From Scrofimicrobium canadense (GTDB taxonomy: Bacteria > Actinomycetota > Actinomycetes > Actinomycetales > Actinomycetaceae), in NCBI RefSeq assembly GCF_009696615.1, contig NZ_VULO01000004.1:62001-126000 (forward strand): a stretch of DNA of 64,000 nucleotides, in the 5' to 3' direction. The notes under the pieces were generated by a model, which ran no database searches, was not told the origin of the DNA, and saw only the letters and a list, made by a program, of their open reading frames with translations. Below, in pieces: positions 37,689 to 47,554 of this stretch (position 1 is its first letter; each line of letters begins with the position of its first letter). The position numbers and the translations under genes are program-made.

Positions 37689-38609
37689 CTATGTGAGTGC
37701 CCGAGGATGACTTGAACGATAAACTTCCTGAAGGGTTTGTGGACTCAGTCTGGTATATACCTGAGTGGTTGTCACACTTGCATGGCCTAATAATTCTTGC
37801 ACTTCTCTCACGGATGCTCCCCCCTCAAGAAGGTGCGTAGCAAAGGAATGGCGCAAGGTGTGAGGTGACACCTCCTTGGTAATCCCAGCTCTTTCGGCGG
37901 CTTTACGAATAATCTCCCAGACACTCTGTCGACTCAAAACTCCACCTCTCAAGTTGAGGAAAAGATAATGAGTCCCTTTACCCGCAGCAGCCAAAGTGGG
38001 CCTGGATCGGGTGAGATAGGCATCAAGTGCCTCCATAGCGTATTTTCCCACCGGAACCATCCTCTCTTTGCCACCCTTTCCCAACAGCCGAACGACGGTG
38101 ATATCTCCGTATTCATAAAAATCATCAACACTCAAGGAAACGACTTCACTGACCCGCGCGCCAGTTGCATACAGAAGCTCAAGGAGTGCAGCATCCCTTA
38201 TCGGCCTTGCGCCTTCACCACGAGCTGCCATGAGTAGTTCTTCTGTTTCTGCCACAGTGAGTGCCTTAGGCAGGCGGAGCCCCGGCTTAGGAGCTCGCAC
38301 ATGCTGCGCCGGGTTCGCTGATGAAAGATTTTCTTTTCGCAGCCACCGGTGAAAAGATCGAATTGCCGCAAGAGACCTAGCGATCGAGCTTGCAGCTAAG
38401 GGGCGTTCACCCTGAGTAAGACTATTGATATAGGTTTCCAGCACCGCGTCGGTCACATCATTCCAGTGATGTATCCCAGCAGCTATCATTGCTTCTCTGT
38501 ATCGTTCTAAATCCCTAGAGTAGTTGCTCAGCGTGTGGTTGGACGCTCCCTTCACAACCCGAAGGTCGTCAATAAACCAATCTATGTATTGCAACTCTTC
38601 TTTCACCAC
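37689..38609 (-). CDS. xerD: Tyrosine recombinase XerD
   Basis: 306 aa. N-terminal SAM-like core-binding domain (TLSNYSRDLERYREAM); catalytic residues in LLYATGARVSEVVSL (Arg), HTLRHSFATHLLEGG (His-x-x-Arg), LGHASVTTTQVYTRL (His, Tyr nucleophile). With XerC it resolves chromosome dimers at dif. GTG start behind GGAGAAAGAGAG. 24 bases before parA in the same direction, so one operon with parA-scpAB-rluB-tyrA-cmk. Confidence 0.95.
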   Translation of the reverse strand: MVKEELQYIDWFIDDLRVVKGASNHTLSNYSRDLERYREAMIAAGIHHWNDVTDAVLETYINSLTQGERPLAASSIARSLAAIRSFHRWLRKENLSSANPAQHVRAPKPGLRLPKALTVAETEELLMAARGEGARPIRDAALLELLYATGARVSEVVSLSVDDFYEYGDITVVRLLGKGGKERMVPVGKYAMEALDAYLTRSRPTLAAAGKGTHYLFLNLRGGVLSRQSVWEIIRKAAERAGITKEVSPHTLRHSFATHLLEGGASVREVQELLGHASVTTTQVYTRLSPQTLQEVYRSSHPRALT

Positions 38610-38690
38610 GCCCGCTCTCTTTCTCCACCCATGTTACCTTTGCCGCAAACACGGACAATGGACCGTTATTTTTTCCGCCTTTGTAACTAC

Positions 38691-38696
38691 TAGACT
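38691..38696 (+). promoter_or_regulatory. Candidate -10 (TAGACT) for tkt
   Basis: TAGACT ends 43 bases before the tkt GTG, in the 130-base divergent gap with xerD. A T-rich stretch about 18 bases upstream is a poor -35. Confidence 0.45.
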
Positions 38697-38739
38697 TGCT
38701 TTCGTACATTTCGATGTCGAAAAAGAATGGAGAACCGTT

Positions 38740-40815
38740 GTGGCCCTGAAGTGGGATGAACGTGATGATAGAGCGGTAACGACCGCGAAACTTCTTGCAG
38801 CAGATGCCGTTGAAGAGGCCGGTTCCGGGCATCCTGGAACCCCAATTTCTTTAGCTGCAGCAGCATACCTCATATATCAGCGGTATCTTCGTTTTGACCC
38901 TCGCGATCCACAGTGGGTGGGTCGCGATCGTTTCGTACTCTCTGCGGGACATGCTTCTCTACTGCAGTACGTTCAGCTCTATCTTGCTGGTGTCGATATG
39001 GAAATGTCAGATCTCCAATCGTTCCGCACATTTGGATCAAAGACACCCGGACACCCCGAACGAGGGCACACAGCTGGTATCGAGATCACAACAGGTCCAC
39101 TCGGTTCGGGCTTGGGTGCAGCTGTCGGCATGGCGATGTCAGCCCGCCGCGAACACGGAATGTTCGATCCTGAGACTCCCCTTGGGCAGTCTCCATTCGA
39201 TCACGACGTTTATGTGATTGCAGGGGACGGATGTATGCAAGAAGGCGTCGCCTCCGAAGCAGCTTCATTGGCGGGCACGCAGCAACTAGGAAATCTCATC
39301 CTCATCTATGACGACAACCATATTTCAATCGAAGACGACACGAATATTGCTTTCAACGAGGATGTTCTAGCACGATTTGAAGCATACGGCTGGCACACAC
39401 AGAGGGTCAATTGGCTCCAGGATAATGGTGAGTACCAGGAGGACGTCGTTTCTCTTGCCGATGCAATTGATGCTGCTAAATCCGAAACTTCCAAGCCATC
39501 AATTATTGCTTTACGCACCATTATTGGATGGCCAAGCCCTGACAAACAAAACACTGGTGGCATTCACGGCGCTAAGCTCGGCTCAGAATCACTTGCGGCA
39601 CTAAAGAAGGCTCTCGGGGCCGATCCAGAAAAGATGTTCGACGTTGATCCTGCGATCGTCGAATATACTCGAGAAAATGCCCTCATTCGCGCTAATGAAG
39701 CTCAGGAACAATGGGATGAAGCTTTCCGGAAGTGGGCCGCAGGCAATCCAGATAAGGTGGAGCTCTTTAACCGGATTCGTACAGGCGAACTTCCCAAGGG
39801 GTGGGAAGCCTCGCTCCCAGTTTTCGAAGCTGGCAAAGATCTTGCCACGCGCTCAGCTTCAGGGGCCGTTCTCAATGGAATATCTGGTGCGATTCCTGAG
39901 CTATGGGGAGGTTCGGCTGACTTAGCTGGTTCTAATAATACGTATATGAAGGGACAGGGGTCTTTCCTCCCTCCCTCTCGCGGATCAAAGATGTTCCCTG
40001 CCGATCTTTACGGGCGTAATCTCCACTTTGGTGTTCGCGAACACGGTATGGGTGCCATTATGAATGGTATGGCCTCCGATGGTCTCACCCGGGTCTACGG
40101 CGCTACATTCTTTGTCTTTGCAGACTACATGCGCGGAGCAGTACGTCTGGCTTCGTTGATGAACCTACCGGTTACCTATGTATGGACCCACGATTCAATC
40201 GGTGTGGGCGAGGATGGCCCGACCCACCAACCGGTAGAACATTTGGCGGCCTATAGAGCTATACCTAACTTAGCCATTGTTCGCCCTGGCGACGCCGACG
40301 AAACAGCTCAAGCATGGAAAAACATCCTTGAAAAGAATGGACCTGCCGGGCTCATTTTGACTCGCCAGAACCTTCCTAATCCGGGTCGGAATGCTGAAAC
40401 GGGCCTGGCTTCTGCTGAGGGCGTTGCGCGCGGCGGATACATTATCGCTGATTCTGAAGACGTTCCTGATGTTATCTTGATGGCATCAGGCTCAGAACTT
40501 CACCTAGCCTTGGCTGCACGCGAAGTACTAGGAAGAGAAGGTGTAGCCGCGCGCGTCGTGTCGATGCCATGCATGGAATGGTTTGATCAGCAAGACAAAG
40601 ACTACCGTGACTCGGTACTTCTTCCAGAAGTCAAGGCCCGCGTTTCTGTCGAAGCCGGCTTGGCAGCACCTTGGCTGAAATATGTCGGTGACGCAGGTAA
40701 GACCGTCTCTATTGAGACCTTTGGTGCACCCGGTGCGGCAGGCGTTTTGTTTGAGGAATTTGGTATTACAACAGATGCAGTTGTGGCTGCAGCAAGAAGC
40801 ACCTTGAATAACTAG
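38740..40815 (+). CDS. tkt: Transketolase
   Basis: 691 aa, ThDP enzyme of the pentose phosphate pathway. Motifs: AGSGHPGTPISLAAAAYL, the ThDP-binding GDGCMQEGVASEAASLAG, GVREHGMGAIMNGMA with the catalytic Glu region, and THDSIGVGEDGPTHQPVEHL. I chose GTG at 38740 (ALKWDERDD) with GGAGAA six bases upstream; a longer frame reaching 38524 is antisense to xerD. Two terminator hairpins follow. Confidence 0.97.
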   Translation: MALKWDERDDRAVTTAKLLAADAVEEAGSGHPGTPISLAAAAYLIYQRYLRFDPRDPQWVGRDRFVLSAGHASLLQYVQLYLAGVDMEMSDLQSFRTFGSKTPGHPERGHTAGIEITTGPLGSGLGAAVGMAMSARREHGMFDPETPLGQSPFDHDVYVIAGDGCMQEGVASEAASLAGTQQLGNLILIYDDNHISIEDDTNIAFNEDVLARFEAYGWHTQRVNWLQDNGEYQEDVVSLADAIDAAKSETSKPSIIALRTIIGWPSPDKQNTGGIHGAKLGSESLAALKKALGADPEKMFDVDPAIVEYTRENALIRANEAQEQWDEAFRKWAAGNPDKVELFNRIRTGELPKGWEASLPVFEAGKDLATRSASGAVLNGISGAIPELWGGSADLAGSNNTYMKGQGSFLPPSRGSKMFPADLYGRNLHFGVREHGMGAIMNGMASDGLTRVYGATFFVFADYMRGAVRLASLMNLPVTYVWTHDSIGVGEDGPTHQPVEHLAAYRAIPNLAIVRPGDADETAQAWKNILEKNGPAGLILTRQNLPNPGRNAETGLASAEGVARGGYIIADSEDVPDVILMASGSELHLALAAREVLGREGVAARVVSMPCMEWFDQQDKDYRDSVLLPEVKARVSVEAGLAAPWLKYVGDAGKTVSIETFGAPGAAGVLFEEFGITTDAVVAAARSTLNN

Positions 40816-40820
40816 CCAAC

Positions 40821-40868
40821 ATGAAAAATAGGCGAGGAGCTTACGTAAGCTCCTCGCCTATTTTTCAT
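40821..40868. terminator. Perfect 48-base palindrome, tkt terminator (bidirectional)
   Basis: 24-base arms (ATGAAAAATAGGCGAGGAGC... and its complement) with no unpaired loop by sequence; the centre is TTAC/GTAA. A-run before and T-run after make it a rho-independent terminator readable from both strands, just past the tkt stop. Confidence 0.93.
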
Positions 40869-40958
40869 ACGTTAAACCCCCCTACTTAAAACCTTAACAT
40901 CTGCCACAGTATTGGCCTTGGTTCAGTTTTATGACTCAGTAACGCGCGGAAAGGGAAA

Positions 40959-41007
40959 ACAAAAATCCCGGGTATGCTCTTCCATCGAGCAGGCCCGGGA
41001 TTTTTGT
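40959..41007. terminator. Terminator after secG (bidirectional)
   Basis: 14-base outer arms (ACAAAAATCCCGGG / CCCGGGATTTTTGT) flank an inner small stem TGCTC/GAGCA. T-runs exist on both sides. It lies 12 bases past the secG stop and ends the glycolytic operon on the minus strand. Confidence 0.9.
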
Positions 41008-41019
41008 GCTGCTTGATAC

Positions 41020-41271
41020 TCACCAGTAGTTGATAAGCACTCCGTAAGAGACTACGCAGATTGACCAAATCACCAAAACACCGACGGTAATGCGATTAAG
41101 GTTCTTCTCTGCCACGCCTGACGAGCCCGCAGTATTTGAGATACCGCCGCCAAACATGTCTGAGATACCGCCTCCACGGCCCTTATGCATAAGAACAGTG
41201 AGGATAAGAAGCAGGCTGGTTAGTACGATAAAAACCACTAAAACCCACTTGATGATGTTGATAATGTCCAC
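41020..41271 (-). CDS. secG: Preprotein translocase subunit SecG
   Basis: 83 aa with two membrane helices (WVLVVFIVLTSLLLILTVLM and VGVLVIWSICVVSYGVLI). The loop between them, HKGRGGGISDMFGGGISN, is the SecG signature. It supports SecYE in protein export. Last gene of the gap-pgk-tpiA-secG run, 41 bases after tpiA. Confidence 0.96.
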   Translation of the reverse strand: MDIINIIKWVLVVFIVLTSLLLILTVLMHKGRGGGISDMFGGGISNTAGSSGVAEKNLNRITVGVLVIWSICVVSYGVLINYW

Positions 41272-41312
41272 GAGGCTCCTCGGTAGTAATTCAGACTACG
41301 ATGTAGTCTAGC

Positions 41313-42089
41313 TCAGAGATTCTGATAGTCAGCAATCTTTGCAAATTCGTCGGCCTTGAGCGAGGCTCCGCCCACCAAACCGCCATCAACATCAGGCTGA
41401 GCCATCAGTTCTTTGACGTTCTTTGAATTGACTGAACCGCCGTAGAGAATACGGATTGCATCAGCAACATCTTGGTCGTATAGGGCTGCGACAAGCTCGC
41501 GAATGGCCTTACATACCTCTTCAGCATCAGCAGGAGTAGCCACTTCACCGGTCCCGATCGCCCACACTGGTTCATAGGCAATCACAAGTTCTTTGACCTG
41601 GTCGGAAGTGAAACCCTGAAGGGCTGCTTTGACTTGGCCAACCACATGCGATACATGGTTGCCTTCCTTGCGGATTTCCAGAACTTCACCGCAGCAAATA
41701 ATCGGAACCATTCCGTTGGCGGCCACAACCTGAGCCTTTTGGCCAACAAGTTCGTCACTTTCGTTGTGGTATTCACGCCTCTCGGAATGCCCCACTACTA
41801 CGTAAGAGCATCCTAGTTTCTTGAGCATCTGAGCGGAGACTTCACCGGTATAAGCACCCGATTCGAAGAGCGACACGTCTTGCGCGCCATATTTAATCTT
41901 GAGATTGTCGCCATCCACAGTCGTCTGCACGGAACGCAGATCAGTAAATGGAGGGATAACAACGACTTCAGTAGAGAAATCGAAATTTCTATCAGAAAGT
42001 TCCATGGCCAGGCCTTGAACTAATTGGATCGCCTCTAAGTGATCCATGTTCATCTTCCAGTTACCCGCCATTATTGGCTTGCGTGTCAT
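41313..42089 (-). CDS. tpiA: Triosephosphate isomerase
   Basis: 258 aa. MAGNWKMN near the start with the catalytic Lys, the His in [11 protein letters not shown], and the catalytic Glu in [13 protein letters not shown]. The phosphate loop is [11 protein letters not shown]. It starts three bases after the pgk stop. Confidence 0.98.
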   Translation of the reverse strand: MTRKPIMAGNWKMNMDHLEAIQLVQGLAMELSDRNFDFSTEVVVIPPFTDLRSVQTTVDGDNLKIKYGAQDVSLFESGAYTGEVSAQMLKKLGCSYVVVGHSERREYHNESDELVGQKAQVVAANGMVPIICCGEVLEIRKEGNHVSHVVGQVKAALQGFTSDQVKELVIAYEPVWAIGTGEVATPADAEEVCKAIRELVAALYDQDVADAIRILYGGSVNSKNVKELMAQPDVDGGLVGGASLKADEFAKIADYQNL

Positions 42090-42092
42090 GTT

Positions 42093-43286
42093 TTAGTCCT
42101 CCAAAACTGCGATGCCGGGAAGGACTTTTCCTTCAAGAAGCTCCAGAGAAGCACCGCCACCTGTTGAAATATGTGAGAATTTTTCTTCATCGAATCCAAG
42201 GATACGAACAGCTGCTGCTGAATCGCCTCCGCCTACGACCGTGAATGCGCTAGCTTTTTCAAGTGCGGCTGCAACTGCTTTAGTCCCGCCCGAGAAAGCC
42301 TCGAATTCGAACACTCCCATAGGACCATTCCACGCAACAGTCTTCGCATCACCAATGTAGCTGGCAAAAAGAGCCTGAGTTTCAGGACCCACATCAAGGC
42401 CCATCTGATCTTCAGGAATCGCATCTACCGGAACGACGGTTGCCGGAGCATCTGCCGCGAATTCCGGTGCTACCACAACGTCAATGGGGAGTACGATCTT
42501 CACACCACGCTTCTCGGCCTCGGCCAAGTATCCTTTTACGGTGTCGATTTGGTCAGCCTCAAGGAGAGATTTTCCAACCCCGTATCCCTGCGCTGCCAGG
42601 AACGTGAATGCCATTCCCCCACCAATAATCAAAGAGTCAGCTTTGGTAAGAAGATTGGCGATAACACCGAGTTTGTCGGAGACCTTTGAGCCTCCCAAGA
42701 TGACGACATAGGGGCGTTCAGGGTCCGACGTCACTTTAGACAGCGAATCGATTTCCTTGACAACCAACTCTCCTGCTGCGCTCGGCAGTTTTTGAGCAAT
42801 GTCGTACACGGAGGCTTGCTTCCGGTGCACGACACCGAATCCATCTGAAACATAGACATCAGCCAATGCCGCCAACTCATCGGCAAGCTCACCGCGCTCG
42901 GCATCATCTTTAGAGGTTTCCCTCGGGTCGAACCGAACATTCTCTAGTAGCAGAACCTGTCCTGGCTCAAGTTCTTCAGCAGCAGCAACGGCCGAAGGGC
43001 CGGTCACGTCATCAGCAAGAAAAACCTCTGTATCCAGAAGTTCAGCTAAACGTGCGGCAACTGGCGCCAACGAAAAGTCGAGGTTGACCTGCCCTTTGGG
43101 GCGTCCCAGGTGAGCCATGACAATGACGGCAGCGCCTGCGTCGAGCAGTCGGTTAAGCGTAGGTAGTGCGGCACGAATACGGCCGTCGTCGGTGATTACC
43201 CCGTCTTTCAAAGGCACATTAAAGTCGGAACGGACTAGCACCTTCTTGCCAGCCACATCACCGAGGGAATCGATGGTCCTCAGCAT
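42093..43286 (-). CDS. pgk: Phosphoglycerate kinase
   Basis: 397 aa. [26 protein letters not shown], the ATP-site [15 protein letters not shown] and the C-terminal [11 protein letters not shown] are complete. Standard length. Upstream is a 92-base gap to gap with a strong hairpin. Confidence 0.98.
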   Translation of the reverse strand: MLRTIDSLGDVAGKKVLVRSDFNVPLKDGVITDDGRIRAALPTLNRLLDAGAAVIVMAHLGRPKGQVNLDFSLAPVAARLAELLDTEVFLADDVTGPSAVAAAEELEPGQVLLLENVRFDPRETSKDDAERGELADELAALADVYVSDGFGVVHRKQASVYDIAQKLPSAAGELVVKEIDSLSKVTSDPERPYVVILGGSKVSDKLGVIANLLTKADSLIIGGGMAFTFLAAQGYGVGKSLLEADQIDTVKGYLAEAEKRGVKIVLPIDVVVAPEFAADAPATVVPVDAIPEDQMGLDVGPETQALFASYIGDAKTVAWNGPMGVFEFEAFSGGTKAVAAALEKASAFTVVGGGDSAAAVRILGFDEEKFSHISTGGGASLELLEGKVLPGIAVLED

Positions 43287-43324
43287 ATATTGCTCCTCAA
43301 TTCAGTAGTAGCAGCCGCTTCATA

Positions 43325-43361
43325 GATTTACGCCCGCGCGTAATACACACGGGCGTAAATC
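43325..43361 (-). other. Intercistronic hairpin between gap and pgk
   Basis: Perfect 12-bp inverted repeat (GATTTACGCCCG / CGGGCGTAAATC) with a 13-base loop. No T-run on the minus strand, so it more likely sets mRNA processing or relative expression of gap and pgk than full termination. Confidence 0.6.
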
Positions 43362-43378
43362 CACTCAGCAAAACTAGC

Positions 43379-44419
<1,041 letters not shown>

Positions 44420-44425
44420 TCAGTT

Positions 44426-44450
44426 ACCGCCACGCGATTTACGAGGCGGT
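44426..44450 (-). other. Hairpin in the whiA-gap gap
   Basis: ACCGCC/GGCGGT stem with a 13-base loop, 43 bases upstream of the gap start codon. No T-run. Could be part of the gap leader. The rest of the 44384-44561 gap holds only a short GGACC/GGTCC repeat near the whiA stop. Confidence 0.35.
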
Positions 44451-44561
44451 GGCAACCTGCTTTCAGGCACTTCTAATTTACACCGTTTAGTGCAGATTTC
44501 GCAGTCCTGGTCCAACTGGTGTTTTCGCATCATTTTGCCACGGGACCGAGGTCCTACACAT

Positions 44562-45584
44562 TCAGTTGTCCTCTAACATTTCGAGTGTTAATGCTGCTTC
44601 TGTATCAGGTATACCTGCTTCCGAAGCTACTTTGTCGGCCATAGCCAGCAATCGGCGTATACGTCCGGCTACTGCATCCTTTGTTAATTTGGGATTTGAA
44701 CGCTGACCGAGTTCTTCTAGGGAGGCCTGCCTGTATGACAGACGAAGTTCTCCGGCTTCGCGTAAGTGGTCTGGCACGGTATCGCCAAGTATTTCGAAAG
44801 CCCTTTGCACGCGAGCTCCCGCAGCCACCGCAGCTCGGGCAGAGCGCCGCAGGTTCGCATCATCGAAATTAGCTAACCGGTTGGCTGCTCCCCTAGCCTC
44901 GCGCTTTTCTTTCCGTTGGCGCCATAGTTCGTGTGTGTGCTGCGCTCCCATTTTTTCGATAAGAATACCGATTGCTTCGGAATCACGAACGGCCACTCTA
45001 TCAGCGCCTCGAACTTCTTTTGCTTTCGCGACAGCTCCTAGACGCCGCGCACAGCCAACCAGTGCCAGTGCTGATTCGGCCCCCGGGCACCCCACTTCAA
45101 GCGAGGAAGAACGTCCCGGTTCCATGAGAGAACCGCGAGCCAAAAATGCGCCACGCCAAGCCGCTATTGTCTCATCAATGCCGCCACCTATCACACTAGG
45201 CGGTAGCCCGCGAACCGGCCTGCCGCCTCCATCAATAAGTCCGGTTTGGCGCGCGATTCCTTCTGCACCTTTCACGATGCGCACGACATACCTACTGCCC
45301 TTTTTAAGAGCACCCCCGCTAACCACTACTACCGCAGATTCCGCACCATACAGATGTCGCAAGAACGTCCGCAGTCGATGTGCTACGAGTGGTGAATCGA
45401 CTTCTCCCTCAATGACGATACGCCCCCCAACAACGTGTAATCCACCAGAGAAACGTAAAAGCGTCGATACTTCCGCTGCTGCTTGTGTGGGCGTCTGCGG
45501 ACGCAATCTCGCCAATTCTTCTTTCATCGTTGATGTCAAAGAAATCGGCATTCTGCGTGCAGACTCGGTCGTTAACTCAGCCAT
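44562..45584 (-). CDS. whiA: WhiA sporulation/cell-division regulator
   Basis: 340 aa. N-terminal LAGLIDADG-like fold ([34 protein letters not shown]-like [14 protein letters not shown]) and C-terminal helix-turn-helix ([31 protein letters not shown]). WhiA is a DNA-binding regulator of cell division in Gram-positives. Start at 45584 overlaps yvcK by 13 bases; an alternative ATG 33 bases further in is possible. Confidence 0.95.
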   Translation of the reverse strand: MAELTTESARRMPISLTSTMKEELARLRPQTPTQAAAEVSTLLRFSGGLHVVGGRIVIEGEVDSPLVAHRLRTFLRHLYGAESAVVVVSGGALKKGSRYVVRIVKGAEGIARQTGLIDGGGRPVRGLPPSVIGGGIDETIAAWRGAFLARGSLMEPGRSSSLEVGCPGAESALALVGCARRLGAVAKAKEVRGADRVAVRDSEAIGILIEKMGAQHTHELWRQRKEKREARGAANRLANFDDANLRRSARAAVAAGARVQRAFEILGDTVPDHLREAGELRLSYRQASLEELGQRSNPKLTKDAVAGRIRRLLAMADKVASEAGIPDTEAALTLEMLEDN

Positions 45585-46576
45585 GCTTCTGATTCCCCAA
45601 CTTCTCCTAAATATCCATCAAAAGCGTCCCTAAACGCTGCTGCCAACCGCAGCGGATCATGAACGGGCAATCCTGACCCGGTACGTACTTGCCGCAAAAG
45701 CAGTCGCGCTCCCAAAAGCTCACATGCTTCCACGAGATCGTCAACATCGTCGACAGCGGTTGGATCCGCAATGACAATATCAAGCTTAAAATCGGGGGCA
45801 TAACTATGGACCACTCGTACATGGTCTGCGGGGGAAAAGCCGTCTGTTTCCCCGCTCTGGGGGGCGAGGTTAAGCACCAATGCGCGATGTGCAGCAGTTG
45901 TCACAAGTGCCCGATGAAGGTCTTCTACCAGAAGGTGCGGAAGAACTGAGGTGTACCAAGAACCCGGACCTAATACGACCCATTCTGCTTCGGCCGTTGC
46001 TTCAATCACGGCAGAGGGAACCGGGGGATGTTCTGGCAATAGCCGAACATCCGTGATGCGGTGCCCGGTTGTTGCTACTTCGCTTTGACCACGAACAACG
46101 CGTGTTTCACCCTCAAAAATAACGTCAGCCTCAATATCAACTGGGACAGAAGACATTGGCATTACTTGCCCGTGGGCCTGCAACAGTCGCCCAACCCAGT
46201 CTAAGCCTACGACAGGATCATCAAACATTTGCCATAAGCCTGTGATGAGAAGATTGCCTAGTGCGTGATCGGTCAGTGGGCCTCCCGTCTTGAAACGAAG
46301 CTGCATCAGGTCACGCCATGTCAATCCCCATTCGGAGTCGTCGCACAGAGAAGCTAACGCCATTCGTAAGTCCCCGGGGGGAAGAACTCCCATCTCTTCG
46401 CGGAGCCGACCCGATGACCCACCATCGTCTGCGACGGTTACCACCGCTGTCAGTTGATGGGTGAGGTGACGCAGAGCCTTGAGAGTGGCGCTAAGTCCAT
46501 GCCCTCCACCGAACGCGACAACCTTCTGTCCGGCTTCGCCCCTGACTGGCCATCCCTGTGAATCCAACAGCGACAT
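45572..46576 (-). CDS. yvcK: YvcK/CofD-like protein (gluconeogenesis factor family)
   Basis: 334 aa. [17 protein letters not shown] and [20 protein letters not shown] match the CofD/YvcK family, which binds UDP-sugars and is needed for cell-wall homeostasis on gluconeogenic carbon. Part of uvrC-rapZ-yvcK-whiA, with six bases between it and rapZ. Confidence 0.94.
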   Translation of the reverse strand: MSLLDSQGWPVRGEAGQKVVAFGGGHGLSATLKALRHLTHQLTAVVTVADDGGSSGRLREEMGVLPPGDLRMALASLCDDSEWGLTWRDLMQLRFKTGGPLTDHALGNLLITGLWQMFDDPVVGLDWVGRLLQAHGQVMPMSSVPVDIEADVIFEGETRVVRGQSEVATTGHRITDVRLLPEHPPVPSAVIEATAEAEWVVLGPGSWYTSVLPHLLVEDLHRALVTTAAHRALVLNLAPQSGETDGFSPADHVRVVHSYAPDFKLDIVIADPTAVDDVDDLVEACELLGARLLLRQVRTGSGLPVHDPLRLAAAFRDAFDGYLGEVGESEAWLS

Positions 46577-46582
46577 ATTCCT

Positions 46583-47554
46583 CTACTTTCGGCCCAAATC
46601 TCGATGTCGAACTTGGACATGATGCCCTCTTTCACGCAATGCGTGTGCAATATGCTCACTCATGGCAACCGACCTATGGCGTCCACCTGTGCATCCGACT
46701 GCCACAGTAACAAATGGTTTCAGTTCCCGTTGATATCCAGGAATAGCACTGTCGATTAATTCTGCGTAGGTCTCCGCAAAATGCCTGGCGCCTTCCTGGC
46801 TCATTACGTAGTCTGCAACCGGCTCATCGCGACCAGTCAAATGGCGCAACTCTTCTACCCAGTAAGGATTCTTTAGAAATCTCACATCCACTACTTGATC
46901 GGCATCTAGTGGTACGCCATGTTTGAAGCCAAAAGACTCCACGGTAATCATGACTGGACGTTCACCTTCGCCAGCAATCACCCCTCGCATATGTCGTGAA
47001 AGGTCATGAATTGAGAAATTGGTAGTGTCGATTACCTCATCGGCCCTGCTCTTCAATGGTGCCAGCAGTTGTCGCTCAGCTTCTAGACCTTCCAGGAGAG
47101 GCCCCTCACCTTGAAGTGGGTGCGGGCGCCGCGATGAATCAAATCTTCTCACTAGTTCTGAGTCGTCGGCATCAAGGAAAACTAGTCGGTAGGGAATTCC
47201 CGTATCACGCAAGGTGTCTAAGACTTGTTCGAGATCGCGAAAGAAGTTGCGTCCGCGCACGTCAACAACCGCTGCCAATCGATGGACACCTTCACCGCCG
47301 GAAGTCATCATTCCAGCAAGGTGTGGCAAAAGAGTCGGCGGAATGTTGTCGACTACATACCAGTCCAGATCTTCGAGTGCGTTAGCGGCTTGGCTGCGCC
47401 CAGCGCCACTACGCCCAGAAATAATGAGTATTTCCGGTGGCGTAGGCACCGGTTCTGCTTCACCGCTTTGGTCTAATAGAGGTAAACCCTGCGGTGCTGT
47501 GAGGGGGTCTTGGCCAGCTTCCATATCTCTAGCTTGCCACTTTGAAGCAGTCAC
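46583..47554 (-). CDS. rapZ: RapZ family nucleotide-binding protein
   Basis: 323 aa. Walker A ISGRSGAGRSQAANALEDLD, DWYVVDNIPPTLLPHL, and the C-terminal VGCTGGRHRSVAMSEHIA. The N-terminal 35 residues are a Pro-rich extension. RapZ in E. coli is an RNA adaptor sensing glucosamine-6-phosphate; the Gram-positive role is less clear. Overlaps uvrC by four bases. Confidence 0.94.
   Translation of the reverse strand: MTASKWQARDMEAGQDPLTAPQGLPLLDQSGEAEPVPTPPEILIISGRSGAGRSQAANALEDLDWYVVDNIPPTLLPHLAGMMTSGGEGVHRLAAVVDVRGRNFFRDLEQVLDTLRDTGIPYRLVFLDADDSELVRRFDSSRRPHPLQGEGPLLEGLEAERQLLAPLKSRADEVIDTTNFSIHDLSRHMRGVIAGEGERPVMITVESFGFKHGVPLDADQVVDVRFLKNPYWVEELRHLTGRDEPVADYVMSQEGARHFAETYAELIDSAIPGYQRELKPFVTVAVGCTGGRHRSVAMSEHIAHALRERGHHVQVRHRDLGRK

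Noticed and set aside
36807-38609. ParA plus tyrosine recombinase as signs of a plasmid or integrative element
   Set aside because: They are in the conserved xerD-parA-scpA-scpB chromosomal operon, with no integrase-type att site, tRNA or mobility genes.
44562-45584. WhiA LAGLIDADG-like fold as an active homing endonuclease
   Set aside because: WhiA proteins keep the fold but lack nuclease activity; genomic context is the standard whiA locus.
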